A stretch of DNA of 47,536 bases from Alphaproteobacteria bacterium (GCA_009694025.1 SHVZ01000014.1:1-47536), one strand, 5' to 3'. Positions 7,566-16,381 are shown, numbered from the stretch's first letter. The notes: a model not told the origin generated them from the letters alone. A program made the numbers and translations.

Positions 7566-8537
7566 TCATCCCTTCAGATCGGCGGGAATCTTGAAGCCCT
7601 TCTCCTCGAAGTACTTCACCGCGCCCGGATGGAACGGCAGGAACGTGTTCTTGGTGACGTTCGCCGGCAGCGTCTCCTTGGCGGCAGAGTGACCCAGGAC
7701 CAGCCGCGGGTTGTTCTCCATCACCGCCTTGACGATGCCGTAGACGATGTCGGGTGCCACGTCCTTGTGAGCGATGGCGAAGTTGAAGACGCCGACCGTC
7801 GGCTGATCCTCGGTGAGCGTCCGGTAGGTCCCCTTCGGGATCGTCGCGTCCGACAGCTCGGGCATCTTCTGCTTCAGTATCGCGATCTGCTCTTCGGTGA
7901 AGGCGAAGAAGTTCACCGCATGCGACGCCTCGGCCTCGGAATATGCGGGGAATGGCAGGCCGGCGGCAAAGGCGAAGTTGTCGATGAGGCCGTCGCCGAG
8001 CTGCGAGGTCATGTCGCTGCCGCTGCCGTTGCGGATCGAGCCGACCTTGACCCCGAGCGCTTCCAGCATCAGCGGGACGTAGGTGCCGGGCGTGCCGGCG
8101 CGCGGGCCGACGCCGACGCTCTTGCCGGCGAGCTGGGTGACCGACTTGATGCCGCTCTTCTGCAGCGACACGAAGTGGAACATCGTGTCGTACATCGGGA
8201 AGATGGCGCGGATGCTCTGGAACTTCCGCCCCTGGGTCCACGCCCCCTCGCCGTTCCAGGCCTGGAGCGCCACCCCCATCGTCGTCATGCCGAGATCGAC
8301 CTGCTTGGTCTCGGTCAGGATGATGTTGTGGTTCGGGCCGTCGGTCTGCCGCGTGCTGATCGGCACCTTGATCGCTTCGGAGGCGATGTTGGCCCAGACC
8401 TGGCCGTAGACGAAGAACACGCCGCCGACCGAGGCGGTGCCTAATGTCAGCGATTTCGGAGCCTGCGCAGCGGCGGGGCCCGCGAGCAGGAAGCCCGCAA
8501 TGGCGACAGCGGCGAGCTTCGCGATGGAGAACGTCAT
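7566..8537 (-). CDS. TAXI family TRAP transporter solute-binding receptor
   Basis: Periplasmic receptor of the TAXI subgroup of TRAP importers. The 323-residue protein has a Sec signal peptide (cleaved after GPAAA, about residue 24) and then the subgroup's marker LTLGTASVGGVFFVYG, which aligns with the TAXI sequence that names the family. Further family features are SVGVGPRAGTPGTYVPLML and the C-terminal FHPGAVKYFEEKG. The start at 8535-8537 is preferred over an upstream ATG because AGGGAGGAA sits directly before it. It leads the operon with the fused permease (5567-7507). TAXI receptors with known ligands bind glutamate, glutamine or related carboxylates; the ligand here is unknown. Confidence 0.94.
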   Translation of the reverse strand: MTFSIAKLAAVAIAGFLLAGPAAAQAPKSLTLGTASVGGVFFVYGQVWANIASEAIKVPISTRQTDGPNHNIILTETKQVDLGMTTMGVALQAWNGEGAWTQGRKFQSIRAIFPMYDTMFHFVSLQKSGIKSVTQLAGKSVGVGPRAGTPGTYVPLMLEALGVKVGSIRNGSGSDMTSQLGDGLIDNFAFAAGLPFPAYSEAEASHAVNFFAFTEEQIAILKQKMPELSDATIPKGTYRTLTEDQPTVGVFNFAIAHKDVAPDIVYGIVKAVMENNPRLVLGHSAAKETLPANVTKNTFLPFHPGAVKYFEEKGFKIPADLKG

Positions 8538-8645
8538 CGGTTCCTCCCTGAGGATTCGCAACGTCCCGCTGGCCGGGATCTTGAAGCGACGCCGTCAACC
8601 TAAAGACAGGTCGCCGTATTGTCCACGTAGGGCGCGGCGGCGAGC

Positions 8646-9260
8646 TTAAGGAACCTTCATCCCCTTCTGCACCGCCGGGCGGGCGGAAATCGCGTCGAAC
8701 CAGCGTTTGACGTTGGGAAAGCGGGCCAGGTCGATCTCCTGGAAATCGTAACGCGAGACCCAGGGATATGTGGCGATATCGGCGATCGAGTAGTCGCCGG
8801 CGAGGTAGGCGACCTTCCCCAGCCGCTGGTCCATCACGCCGTAGAGCCGTTCGGTCTCCTTGCCGTAACGCTCGATGCCGTAGGGGATCTTCTCCGGCGC
8901 GAAGCGGCGGAAGTGATGGTTCTGGCCGAACATCGGCCCGACCCCGCCCATCTGGAACATCAGCCACTGCAGGGTCTCGCTCTTCGCCCGCGGTGTGGGC
9001 GGCAGCAGAGTGCCGGTCTTCTGGGCGAGGTAGATCAGGATGGCGCCGGACTCGAAGACCGCCATCGGCGTCCCGTCCGGGCCGTCCCGATCGACGATCG
9101 CCGGGATCTTGGCGTTGGGGTTGATGGCGACGAACTCCGCCTTGAACTGGTCGCCCTTGCCGATGTCGATCTTGTGGACGCTGTAGGGCAGCCCGACCTC
9201 CTCCAGCATGATCGAGGCCTTGCGGCCGTTGGGCGTGCCCCAGGTGTAGAGGTCGATCAT
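8646..9260 (-). CDS. Glutathione S-transferase family protein, YfcG/nu-class type
   Basis: Cytosolic thiol transferase or disulfide reductase using glutathione. The 204-residue protein has an N-terminal thioredoxin-like domain (residues 1-80) with the TPNGRK motif at residues 9-14, typical of the YfcG/Ure2p-like nu class, in which Thr and Asn contact glutathione instead of a Tyr/Ser/Cys. NPNAKIPAIVD supplies the cis-proline and VFESGAILIYLA the glutathione gamma-glutamyl site. The all-helical C-terminal domain contains the conserved GDYSIADIATYPWV capping motif. Length is normal. It stands about 110 bases after the start of the TAXI gene on the same strand and may act on an imported compound; that link is only by position. 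Confidence 0.92.
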   Translation of the reverse strand: MIDLYTWGTPNGRKASIMLEEVGLPYSVHKIDIGKGDQFKAEFVAINPNAKIPAIVDRDGPDGTPMAVFESGAILIYLAQKTGTLLPPTPRAKSETLQWLMFQMGGVGPMFGQNHHFRRFAPEKIPYGIERYGKETERLYGVMDQRLGKVAYLAGDYSIADIATYPWVSRYDFQEIDLARFPNVKRWFDAISARPAVQKGMKVP

Positions 9261-9316
9261 TTTCAGTTATCCGGAGATGTGGGGAGGCCGCGAGACTAGC
9301 ACGGCTCCCGTCGTGT

Positions 9317-9464
9317 CCCCTCTCCCGTGCGCAGCGCGGGGGAGGGTTAGGGTGGGGGCCGAGCAAAGCGAGGGACTCGTGGGCCCGGCAAGCGACGACC
9401 GACCTCGCTGCGCTCGGCCCCCACCCCGCCCCTCCCCCGTCTGCTGCGCAGCCGGGAGAGGGGG
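9317..9464. repeat. Large imperfect inverted repeat (REP/hairpin element)
   Basis: Left arm about 9317-9372 and right arm about 9403-9464 are reverse complements with a few mismatches and small gaps. The ends are CCCCTCTCCCG and CGGGAGAGGGG, and the inner parts GGGTGGGGGCCGAGC and GCTCGGCCCCCACCC are exact. It fills the space between the amidohydrolase stop and the GST start. It looks like a dispersed intergenic element and could fold into a long hairpin in RNA from either strand. Confidence 0.85.
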
Positions 9465-9472
9465 TACGACGT

Positions 9473-10588
9473 CTATTGGGCAGCGACAGAGGCCTGCGCG
9501 CTTTCGAGCCCGATCAGCCCCGCCGCGTTGTCCCCGAGGATCAGGTCCTTCTCCGCCGCACTCAGGAACGTGCAATGCCGGCGCACGTAGTCGACGCATT
9601 GCCGATAGGTGCAGAAGCGCTCGACGTTGGGCATGTCCGAGCCCCAGACCAGCTTCGCCGCGCCGAGCAGGTCGCGCATCTCGCGGATCAGCACCTGCGC
9701 TTCCGGGTACGGGTAGTCCCAGGTGCCGCCCCAGACGATCGGGAACATCACCTCGATCCAGACATTGTCGAGCTTCATCGTCGCCTTGACGTCGTCGGGA
9801 AACTCCCACGAGCCCTTCGGCGCCAGATGCCCGACCGAGGGGCCCATCACCATCAGGAACCTGGTCGAGCGGTGACGCCTGACGAGCGTGTCGAATGCCT
9901 TCAGGTTTCCAAGATAGCTGGCGCGGTCGTAGGTCGGCGTCGAGGAGAGCTCGAGGAACACCGGCAACTTGTAGCCTGCGATCTTCTCCCAGAACGGCAC
10001 GAAATCCCTGTGATCGATATTGCGGGCGTAGCCGTGCCGCGACATGTCGTGGCTGTAATGGATCCCCTTGAGGTGGAGCCGCTCGATGGCGCGGTCGACC
10101 TCGGCCATCACCTCCGGCCGATCGGCGATGCCTTCGTCGATGTTGAGCAGGCCGGAGAACCGGGCGGGATGCTGGGACTGCGCATAGGCGTTGTAGTCGT
10201 TCATCACGCCGTAGCCGCCGCCGGCCTGGAGAATGCAGTGATCGACCCCGGCGTTGATCATCTGCGCGATCATGAACTCCGGCGAGCAGACGATCTCCTG
10301 CATGCCGACCGGCATGTACTGGACGTAGTAGTCTTCGCCCTCCCAGGTGAAGAGGAGCCGGCCGAACGGGCCGACCTGGAAGCGGACGTCGGTCAGGCCG
10401 GCCCAGGTGTTGTCGCCAGGGCGGAACAGCATGTCGGTCCCGACCTGCTTGCCGTCGCGGGCGCGAAAGGCCTTCGCCGAGGGGCGGGTCACGGTCTTCT
10501 GCAGGTATTTCAGGTGCGTGGCCACCGACGGATGGCCGCAGGTCTCCTGCCAGTTCTGGAACACATGGGCGTGACAGTCGATGATCAT
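9473..10588 (-). CDS. Amidohydrolase family 2 metal-dependent hydrolase/decarboxylase
   Basis: TIM-barrel enzyme of the amidohydrolase-2 group, which includes ACMSD-type decarboxylases of aromatic breakdown. In this 371-residue protein the metal-binding HxH is at residues 6-8 (MIIDCHAHVF), further likely ligands are His in LKGIHYSHD (about 177-180), and the conserved barrel-end aspartate is Asp318 in VWGSDMPNVERF, followed by the usual GDNAAGLIGL near the end. No signal peptide, so cytosolic. The ATG at 10586-10588 has GAGAG about 14 bases upstream. It is flanked on both sides by intergenic repeats, so it may be its own transcript. Substrate unknown; decarboxylase and hydrolase are both possible. 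Confidence 0.88.
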   Translation of the reverse strand: MIIDCHAHVFQNWQETCGHPSVATHLKYLQKTVTRPSAKAFRARDGKQVGTDMLFRPGDNTWAGLTDVRFQVGPFGRLLFTWEGEDYYVQYMPVGMQEIVCSPEFMIAQMINAGVDHCILQAGGGYGVMNDYNAYAQSQHPARFSGLLNIDEGIADRPEVMAEVDRAIERLHLKGIHYSHDMSRHGYARNIDHRDFVPFWEKIAGYKLPVFLELSSTPTYDRASYLGNLKAFDTLVRRHRSTRFLMVMGPSVGHLAPKGSWEFPDDVKATMKLDNVWIEVMFPIVWGGTWDYPYPEAQVLIREMRDLLGAAKLVWGSDMPNVERFCTYRQCVDYVRRHCTFLSAAEKDLILGDNAAGLIGLESAQASVAAQ

Positions 10589-10614
10589 GAACTGCTTCTC
10601 TCATCTGAGATGCG

Positions 10615-10754
10615 CCCTCATCCTTCGAAGCGGCGAAGTCGACTTCGCCGGAGCTCAGGATGAGGGCGACTGAGACGCCGACGACATTCATTCAACCGGT
10701 CACCTCACCCTGAGCTCCGGCGAAGTCGACTTCGCCGCTTCGAAGGGTGAGGTG
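10615..10754. repeat. Pair of inverted REP-like units with a nested 18-bp palindrome
   Basis: Two units, about 10615-10666 and 10701-10754, are near reverse complements. Each is itself palindromic at its ends (CCCTCATCCT with AGGATGAGGG) and each contains the perfect palindrome GGCGAAGTCGACTTCGCC. They lie between the family-5 receptor stop (10766) and the amidohydrolase start (10588). The outer parts match the element at 18551-18623, which lacks the inner palindrome. Confidence 0.88.
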
Positions 10755-10765
10755 GCCGCTCCGAA

Positions 10766-12352
10766 CTAACCCGAGAAGTAGACGTTGGAGATCCTCGGGA
10801 TCCGGTAGGGACGGAAGTTCTCGACGTTGGCCCGCACCGCCTGGATCTTGGTCAGGGACCCGAACGGCACGACGTACACCTGCTCGAGCAGGCGCGCCTG
10901 GGCCTTGGCGAAGGCGGCCCTTCGGATTTCTGGGGTGGCGCCGTTCACCATCTCGTCGAAGGCGGCGTTGAACGGCTTGTCGACGTCGTCGGGCGTCTTC
11001 GGCTTGTAGGCGTTCTGCGGCGTGGAGAATTTGCGGACGCTGGAGATCGGGCCGATCACCGGGTTGTTGCCGAAGGCATCGAAGAACCAGTTCCAGCCGG
11101 TCTGGCTCTTCTCGAACATCTGGGCCGCTGCCGGCCAGTCGACGACCAGCAGCTTGGCGTTGATGCCGACCGCCTTCAGCTGCTCGGCAACCACCAACGA
11201 GGCGTTGTACATCGAGGTGTAGTCCTTGTTGGTGAGCAGGATCATCTCCTCGCCCTTGTAGCCGGACTCGGCCAGGAGCTGCTTCGCCTTCGCCGGATTC
11301 TTCTGGTTGTAGGTCTCCTTTCCGGCCTCGGTATAGGCGGCCTGGCCGGGATACTGGAGACCGATGTTGAGCCGATAGGCGCCGTCCGACGCCGACTCCA
11401 TGATCTCTTCCATGTTGAGCGCGGCGATCGCGGCCTGGCGGAATTTGAGATTGTCGGTCGGCGGGAAGCCGGCATTGACCTCGACCAGCTGGATCCAGAA
11501 GTTCTTCCACTCCTTCAGCACGACGTTCTTATTTTTCTTCAGGGTCTCCTGCGACTTGGCCGGCACGTCCTCGACCGCGTGCAGCTCGCCGGTCTCGATC
11601 CCCGCCACCCGCGCTCCGGGTTCGGTGACGAGACGAAAATTGACGGTGTCGACGCAGGCCACCTTGTAGCCGCCGAACCCGTCGAGGTCCTTGTGGGCCG
11701 AATTCGCCGCGTAGCCGTCGAAGCGCTTCAGCTTGACGTGGCTGTCGGCGACGAACTCGACGTGCTGGAACGGCCCGGTTCCGACCGGCGTCAGCTGCAT
11801 GGCCGGCGCATTGGCGTTCTCCGCCGGAATGATGACGATCGGCACCAGGAACGAACTCAGATTCTCGAGGAAGGTCGGCTGCGCCACATTCATGCGGATG
11901 ACGAAGGTCGATGCGTCCGGCGCCTCCCATTTCTCGACCACGCCGAACATGCCGCGCTCGATGCCGACGGTCTTGTAGCGATCGAACGAGGCGACGACAT
12001 CGGCTGACGTCATTGTCTTGCCGGTGTGGAACTTGACGGCCGACCTGAGCTTGAAGACGTGGGTCTTGCCGTCCTGGCTCGTTTCGACCGAGGACGCCAG
12101 ATCGAGCATCGGATTGAAATTCTCGTCGCGCGTCATCAGCGCTTCGTAGATGTTCATGGCGACGTTGCGCGTCGAGATCGCCGCCGAGGTGTGGGAGTCC
12201 AGGCTGTTGACCTTGGCCTCCTGGCCGAAGACGAACTCGCCCCCCTTCTTCGGACACGAGAATTGCTGAGCGGCGGCGGCGCCGCCGCCGAGCGCGACTG
12301 CCATAGCCGAGGCCAAAGCCAATGCCGGCCTGTCGAAACGAAGGCGTGCCAT
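10766..12352 (-). CDS. ABC transporter substrate-binding protein, peptide/nickel family 5
   Basis: Periplasmic receptor of the SBP family 5 (peptides, opines, nickel and related solutes). The 528-residue protein has a signal peptide ending near AAAAQQ (about residue 29), then the family's opening (GEFVFGQEAKVNSLDSHTS), the N-terminal binding lobe with VFKLRSAVKFHTGKTMTSADVV, the signature TPVGTGPFQHVEF, and the long C-terminal lobe ending in YRIPRISNVYFSG. AAGGGAG sits eight bases before the ATG. No permease or ATPase of the matching Dpp/Opp type is in the window, so it is an orphan and must use membrane parts encoded elsewhere, or be a relic. An REP-like repeat follows its stop. Confidence 0.92.
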   Translation of the reverse strand: MARLRFDRPALALASAMAVALGGGAAAAQQFSCPKKGGEFVFGQEAKVNSLDSHTSAAISTRNVAMNIYEALMTRDENFNPMLDLASSVETSQDGKTHVFKLRSAVKFHTGKTMTSADVVASFDRYKTVGIERGMFGVVEKWEAPDASTFVIRMNVAQPTFLENLSSFLVPIVIIPAENANAPAMQLTPVGTGPFQHVEFVADSHVKLKRFDGYAANSAHKDLDGFGGYKVACVDTVNFRLVTEPGARVAGIETGELHAVEDVPAKSQETLKKNKNVVLKEWKNFWIQLVEVNAGFPPTDNLKFRQAAIAALNMEEIMESASDGAYRLNIGLQYPGQAAYTEAGKETYNQKNPAKAKQLLAESGYKGEEMILLTNKDYTSMYNASLVVAEQLKAVGINAKLLVVDWPAAAQMFEKSQTGWNWFFDAFGNNPVIGPISSVRKFSTPQNAYKPKTPDDVDKPFNAAFDEMVNGATPEIRRAAFAKAQARLLEQVYVVPFGSLTKIQAVRANVENFRPYRIPRISNVYFSG

Positions 12353-12460
12353 TGCAAGTCTCCCTTCTGGTGAGCCGTTTCGTACTGGAAAATATGTTGC
12401 CCGAAGACGCTAGCAGCCGGGACGGGCCCCCGCAAAGCCAACGAGCGCCCTACCTGCCCT

Positions 12461-13483
12461 TCACCTCTTGGTGTCGCTGACGAGATGGCCTAAGCAATCG
12501 CCGCGCTCGCAGCGCCCGGGATGACGCTTGCACATCAGAAGACCCGAGGCCTTGAAGCGGACCTCCGTCGGCTGCCGCATCGGGTCGTCGACGAAATGCA
12601 CGAGGCCGTAGAGCTGCCCCTTCTTCACCGCGTCACCGAGCTTGACCTTCGGCTCGAACAGGCCGGCCTGCGGGGCATAGACGTAGTAGTCGCGGGACGC
12701 GATCTCGACCCACCGCGTCTTCTTCGGCGGAGGGGGCACCGATATGCGCTTGTTGTTCCGCGACAGGTGCCCGAAATACGCTAATACCCGGAGCGTGCCT
12801 TCATAGGCGAGCCTGACGCCGTCGACATTGACGCTGCCGGTGCCGCCGGCCTCGGTTCCGAAATAGATCTTCTTGTTTCGGACCGCGGCGCTGTTGGCCA
12901 TGGTCTTCTCATCGGAGAATGCCTGAATCACGCTGACCGGGGAGCCGAACGCCTCGAGGGCCGCCAGCGCCCGGTTGTTGATCTTCGCGTCGCGGGACAT
13001 GATGACCTGGGCGTAAGGCATGTAGTCGAGGGACCCGCCCCCGGAATGCAGGTCGACCCAGGCATCGCACATCGGCGCCAGAACGGTCTCGATGTAATAG
13101 GCGATCTGCTCGGTCGGCCGGCCGTTGGGATTGCCGGGAAAGCAGCGGTTCAGGTTGAGATCGTCGATGGGCGAAACCCGGGCGCCCGCCATGGCGGCCG
13201 GCAGGTTGATCGCCGGTACGATGACGATGCGGCCCTTGATGTCGCCGGCCTCGATCTCCCGCATGATGCGGCACAACGCAATCTGGCCTTCGTACTCGTC
13301 GCCGTGATTGCCGGCCATGAGCAGCGTCGACGGCCCGGCGCCATTGCGGATGATGGCGCACGGTATCGCGATGGTGCCATAGGCCGAGCGGGTCACCGAA
13401 TGCGGCAGATGCAGATAGCCCGTCTGCTTGCCGTTCTTCTCGAAGTCGAGCTCGGTCCAGATTCTCGATTTGGTCTCGGCCAT
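12461..13483 (-). CDS. Zinc-dependent deacylase, succinylglutamate desuccinylase/aspartoacylase family
   Basis: Cytosolic metallo-enzyme that removes an acyl group from an amino-acid derivative. In the 340-residue protein the zinc ligands are His60 and Glu63 (GNHGDEYEG) and His146 (VDLHSGGG), the substrate arginine/asparagine motif is LNLNRCFPGNPNG (about 109-121), and a catalytic-type Glu follows in GTEAGG. The C-terminal ~90 residues form the usual beta domain (YYVYAPQAGLFEPKVKLGD). The start at 13481-13483 has GAGGGAG just upstream. The overall pattern is like DoeB, which deacetylates N-acetyl-diaminobutyrate in ectoine breakdown, but no other doe gene is visible, so I do not assign that. 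It may process the substrate of the neighbouring transporters. Confidence 0.88.
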   Translation of the reverse strand: MAETKSRIWTELDFEKNGKQTGYLHLPHSVTRSAYGTIAIPCAIIRNGAGPSTLLMAGNHGDEYEGQIALCRIMREIEAGDIKGRIVIVPAINLPAAMAGARVSPIDDLNLNRCFPGNPNGRPTEQIAYYIETVLAPMCDAWVDLHSGGGSLDYMPYAQVIMSRDAKINNRALAALEAFGSPVSVIQAFSDEKTMANSAAVRNKKIYFGTEAGGTGSVNVDGVRLAYEGTLRVLAYFGHLSRNNKRISVPPPPKKTRWVEIASRDYYVYAPQAGLFEPKVKLGDAVKKGQLYGLVHFVDDPMRQPTEVRFKASGLLMCKRHPGRCERGDCLGHLVSDTKR

Positions 13484-13650
13484 AGTCGTTTCTCCCTCAG
13501 ATTGGCGTCGTTGTTTCACCCCGGCTCATGCTCATCCGGCAATCATGCCGGCGTCCCGCGGCAGGCCGCCGCACTTCGTCCGCCGGCGAAACGATGGCAG
13601 TGGCTCGTCGCCCCCTCCCCCTTGGAGAGGGCTGATGTTATGAACACCTG

Positions 13651-14505
13651 ATGGGACGACCCCTCTTGGCCGACGCCGCGCGCGCCGAGCCGCCGGCCGC
13701 ACCGGCCGCGGTCGCGCTGCGCGGCGTCTCCATCGCCTTTCTTCTGGACAAGGGCGGCACCTACGAGGCGGTCGCCAAGACCGACCTGGTGGTGGCCCCC
13801 GGCGAGTTCGTCGCCATCGTCGGGCCGACCGGCTGCGGGAAATCGACGCTGCTCAACGTCGCCGCCGGCCTGATCTCACCCTCGACCGGCAAGGCCGAAG
13901 TCTTCGACACGGCCCTCTCCGGCCTCAACGGCGAGGCCGGATACCTCTTCCAGCAGGACGCGCTGATGCCGTGGAAGACCGCCCTCGACAACGTCGCCGT
14001 GGCGTTGGAGCCGCAGGGCGTTCCCCGCCGCCAGGCCCTCGACCGGGCGCGGGAATGGCTCGACCGGGTGGGCTTGAGCACCTTTGCCGACCGCTATCCG
14101 CACATGCTGTCCGGCGGTCAGAAGAAGCGGGTGGCGCTTGCCCAGGTGCTGATCCGCGACCCAAGGATCCTGCTGATGGACGAGCCCTTCGGCCCGCTCG
14201 ACGCCCAGACCCGCCAGATCATGGGCAATCTGCTGCTCGACCTCTGGGCCCAGAACCGGAAGGCGGTGCTGTTCGTCACCCATGACCTGGAGGAGGCGAT
14301 CTCGCTCGCCGACCGGGTCGTGGTAATGTCCGCCGGCCCGGCCGCGGTCATCGTCGGCGACTATCCGGTGGCGCTGGAGCGTCCGCGCGACATCGCCGAG
14401 ATCCGGACCGAGCCGCGGTTCCATGAAATCCACAAGGCGATCTGGGGAAAGCTCAGGGGCGAGGTGCAGAAGGCCTATGCGCTCGGCGAAGGCCGGCGCC
14501 CGTGA
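13651..14505 (+). CDS. ABC transporter ATP-binding protein, nitrate/sulfonate/taurine class
   Basis: Cytosolic ATPase that powers an importer. The 284-residue protein contains Walker A GPTGCGKST at residues 58-66, a Q-loop at FQQDALMPW, signature LSGGQKKR at 153-160, Walker B LLMDEP at 174-179 with the D-loop PLDAQTR, and the switch histidine at 211 (VTHDLEEA). Sequence and gene order fit the SsuB/TauB/NrtD group. First gene of a three-gene operon; its TGA overlaps the GTG of the permease by four bases. The 150 bases upstream divide it from the divergent deacylase gene and presumably hold both promoters. The ribosome site is weak. Confidence 0.95.
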   Translation: MGRPLLADAARAEPPAAPAAVALRGVSIAFLLDKGGTYEAVAKTDLVVAPGEFVAIVGPTGCGKSTLLNVAAGLISPSTGKAEVFDTALSGLNGEAGYLFQQDALMPWKTALDNVAVALEPQGVPRRQALDRAREWLDRVGLSTFADRYPHMLSGGQKKRVALAQVLIRDPRILLMDEPFGPLDAQTRQIMGNLLLDLWAQNRKAVLFVTHDLEEAISLADRVVVMSAGPAAVIVGDYPVALERPRDIAEIRTEPRFHEIHKAIWGKLRGEVQKAYALGEGRRP

Positions 14506-15302
14506 AGGTGAACCGCTGGACCCTGCTCGCGCTCCAGATCGGCGTCGCCATCGTTCTCCTGACGGTCTGGCACCTGCTCACCACCGTGCCCGTCAACGGC
14601 AAGAAGCTGCTCGACCCGTTCTTCTTCTCGACGCCGATCGACGTGCTGGCGCGGGTCTGGAAGGACTTCTACACCGGTACCATCTGGCGCCACCTCGGCA
14701 TCACGCTGCTCGAAACCGTGCTCGCTTTCGTCACCGGGGCTGCCGGCGGCATCCTGTTCGGCTTCGTCTTCGCCCGCGGCGAACTGATCGCCGCGGTCTT
14801 CGATCCCTACATCAAGGCGGCGAACGCGCTGCCCAGGGTCGTGCTGGCGCCGATCTTCGCGCTCTGGTTCGGGCTCGGCATCTGGTCGAAGGTGGCGCTG
14901 GGCTTCACCCTGGTCTTCTTCATCGTCTTCTTCAACGTCTACCAGGGGGTACGCGACGTCAGTCCGACCATCCTCGCCAACGCCCGCATGCTCGGCATGA
15001 ACGAACGCCAGCTGCTGCGCCACGTCTACTGGCCGGCGGCGCTGACCTGGACGTTCTCCTCGTTGCATACCTCCGTCGGCTTCGCCCTGGTCGGCGCGGT
15101 GGTCGGCGAGTACCTGGGCTCCGCCGCCGGCCTCGGCTACAAGATCCAAGAGGCCGAGAGCGTCTTCGACGTGACCGGCGTCTTCTCCGGCATGCTGATC
15201 CTTGCCGTCTTCGTCATCGTCATCGACACGATCGTCACGGCGGTCGAAAATCGGCTGCTGGTCTGGCGGCCGGGGACCCAGTCCACGACGGCACAAGGCT
15301 GA
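14502..15302 (+). CDS. ABC transporter permease, nitrate/sulfonate/taurine class
   Basis: Inner-membrane channel subunit with six predicted helices in 266 residues. The first is ALQIGVAIVLLTVWHLL. The cytoplasmic coupling loop that docks on the ATPase is seen at NARMLGMNERQLLRHVYWPAAL, a variant of the EAA motif. VLAPIFALWFGLGIWSK and GAVVGEYLGSAAGLGY are family landmarks of SsuC/TauC-type permeases. It starts with GTG inside the stop of the ATPase gene (GTGA), a sign of coupled translation, and ends 23 bases before the receptor gene. Confidence 0.95.
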   Translation: MKVNRWTLLALQIGVAIVLLTVWHLLTTVPVNGKKLLDPFFFSTPIDVLARVWKDFYTGTIWRHLGITLLETVLAFVTGAAGGILFGFVFARGELIAAVFDPYIKAANALPRVVLAPIFALWFGLGIWSKVALGFTLVFFIVFFNVYQGVRDVSPTILANARMLGMNERQLLRHVYWPAALTWTFSSLHTSVGFALVGAVVGEYLGSAAGLGYKIQEAESVFDVTGVFSGMLILAVFVIVIDTIVTAVENRLLVWRPGTQSTTAQG

Positions 15303-15325
15303 TCGAACGAAGGAGGAAACGACCG

Positions 15326-16342
15326 ATGAAGATCCTGAAACTGCTGGCGGCTGCCGCCGCGCTGGCGCTGCTGGCCGGCCCCGCTGCCGCCCAGGCGCTG
15401 GAAAAGCCGAAGCTGACCCTCGGCGTCGGCGGCAAGACGCTGCTCTACTACCTGCCGCTGACCATCGCCGAGACCAAGGGCTTCTTCAAGGAGGCCGGTC
15501 TCGAGATCGAGGTCAACGACTTCGGCGGCGGCGCCCGCGCATTGCAGGCGCTTCTCGGCGGCTCGGTCGACGTCGTCACCGGCGCCTACGAGCACACCAT
15601 CCGCATGCAGGCCAAGGGCCAGGACGTGCGTGCCGTGCTCGAGCTCGGCCGCTTTCCCGGCATCGTGCTGGCGGTGAAGAAGGACCGAGCCGGCACGATC
15701 AAGTCGGCCGCCGATCTCAAGGGCAAGAAGATCGGCGTGACCGCGCCCGGCTCGTCCACCAACTTCTTCGTCAACTACCTGATGGCCAAGGCCGGGGCCA
15801 ATCCCAAGGACGCGTCGTTCATCGGGGTCGGCACCGGCCTGAGCGCCGTCGCCGCGATCAAGCAGGGCGAGATCGACGCCATCTCCAACCTCGATCCCGT
15901 CATCTCGAAGCTGGAGACCGACGGTGACATCGTCATCCTCGCCGACACGCGGACGGAAGCCGACACCAAGGCGATCTTCGGCGGCTCCAACCCGGCCGCC
16001 GTCGTCTACCTCAGGAACGAGTTCATCGAGAAGAACCCGAACACCACCCAGGCGATCGTCGCCGCCTTCTACAAGGCGCTGAAGTGGATCGAGAAGGCGA
16101 GCCCCGAGGACATCGCCGCGGCGGTGCCGGAGGCCTACTACCTCGGCGATCGCGCCCTCTACATCCGCGCCGTCAAGGCGTCGCTCGAGACCTATTCCCG
16201 AACCGGCGTCGTCCCCTTCGACGGCATGAAGAGCGCGCTCGGCATGCTGAAGGAGTTCGACGACGAGCTGAAGACGGTGAAGGACGAGGATCTGCCGAAG
16301 ACCTTCGTCGACCGCTTCGTCAAGAAGGCCGCCGGCGGCTGA
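15326..16342 (+). CDS. ABC transporter substrate-binding protein, SsuA/NMT1-like
   Basis: Periplasmic receptor for the ABC importer encoded just upstream. The 338-residue protein begins with a signal peptide (MKILKLLAAAAALALLAGPAAAQA), followed by a NMT1/SsuA-like two-lobe fold: YYLPLTIAETKGFFKEAGLE near residues 42-61, FGGGARALQALLGGSVDVV, SAADLKGKKIGVTAPGSSTN and DAISNLDPVISKLE. A strong ribosome site (AAGGAGGAAACG) precedes the ATG. Its ligand is not evident; relatives bind sulfonates, thiamine precursors, nitrate or aromatic acids. A TetR-like gene 39 bases downstream on the same strand may control the operon. Confidence 0.93.
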   Translation: MKILKLLAAAAALALLAGPAAAQALEKPKLTLGVGGKTLLYYLPLTIAETKGFFKEAGLEIEVNDFGGGARALQALLGGSVDVVTGAYEHTIRMQAKGQDVRAVLELGRFPGIVLAVKKDRAGTIKSAADLKGKKIGVTAPGSSTNFFVNYLMAKAGANPKDASFIGVGTGLSAVAAIKQGEIDAISNLDPVISKLETDGDIVILADTRTEADTKAIFGGSNPAAVVYLRNEFIEKNPNTTQAIVAAFYKALKWIEKASPEDIAAAVPEAYYLGDRALYIRAVKASLETYSRTGVVPFDGMKSALGMLKEFDDELKTVKDEDLPKTFVDRFVKKAAGG

Positions 16343-16381
16343 CCTCTTGCCCGGGGTCGTGGGCGTGACTACCTCACATCC

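Noticed and set aside
12461..13483. Assignment of the deacylase as DoeB of ectoine degradation
   Set aside because: Similar in general pattern, but no doeA, doeC, doeD or ectoine transporter gene is in the window.
13605..13635. Fragment of the 9317-9464 repeat before the ABC operon
   Set aside because: CCCCCTCCCCCTTGGAGAGGG is suggestive but too short and compositionally simple to call.
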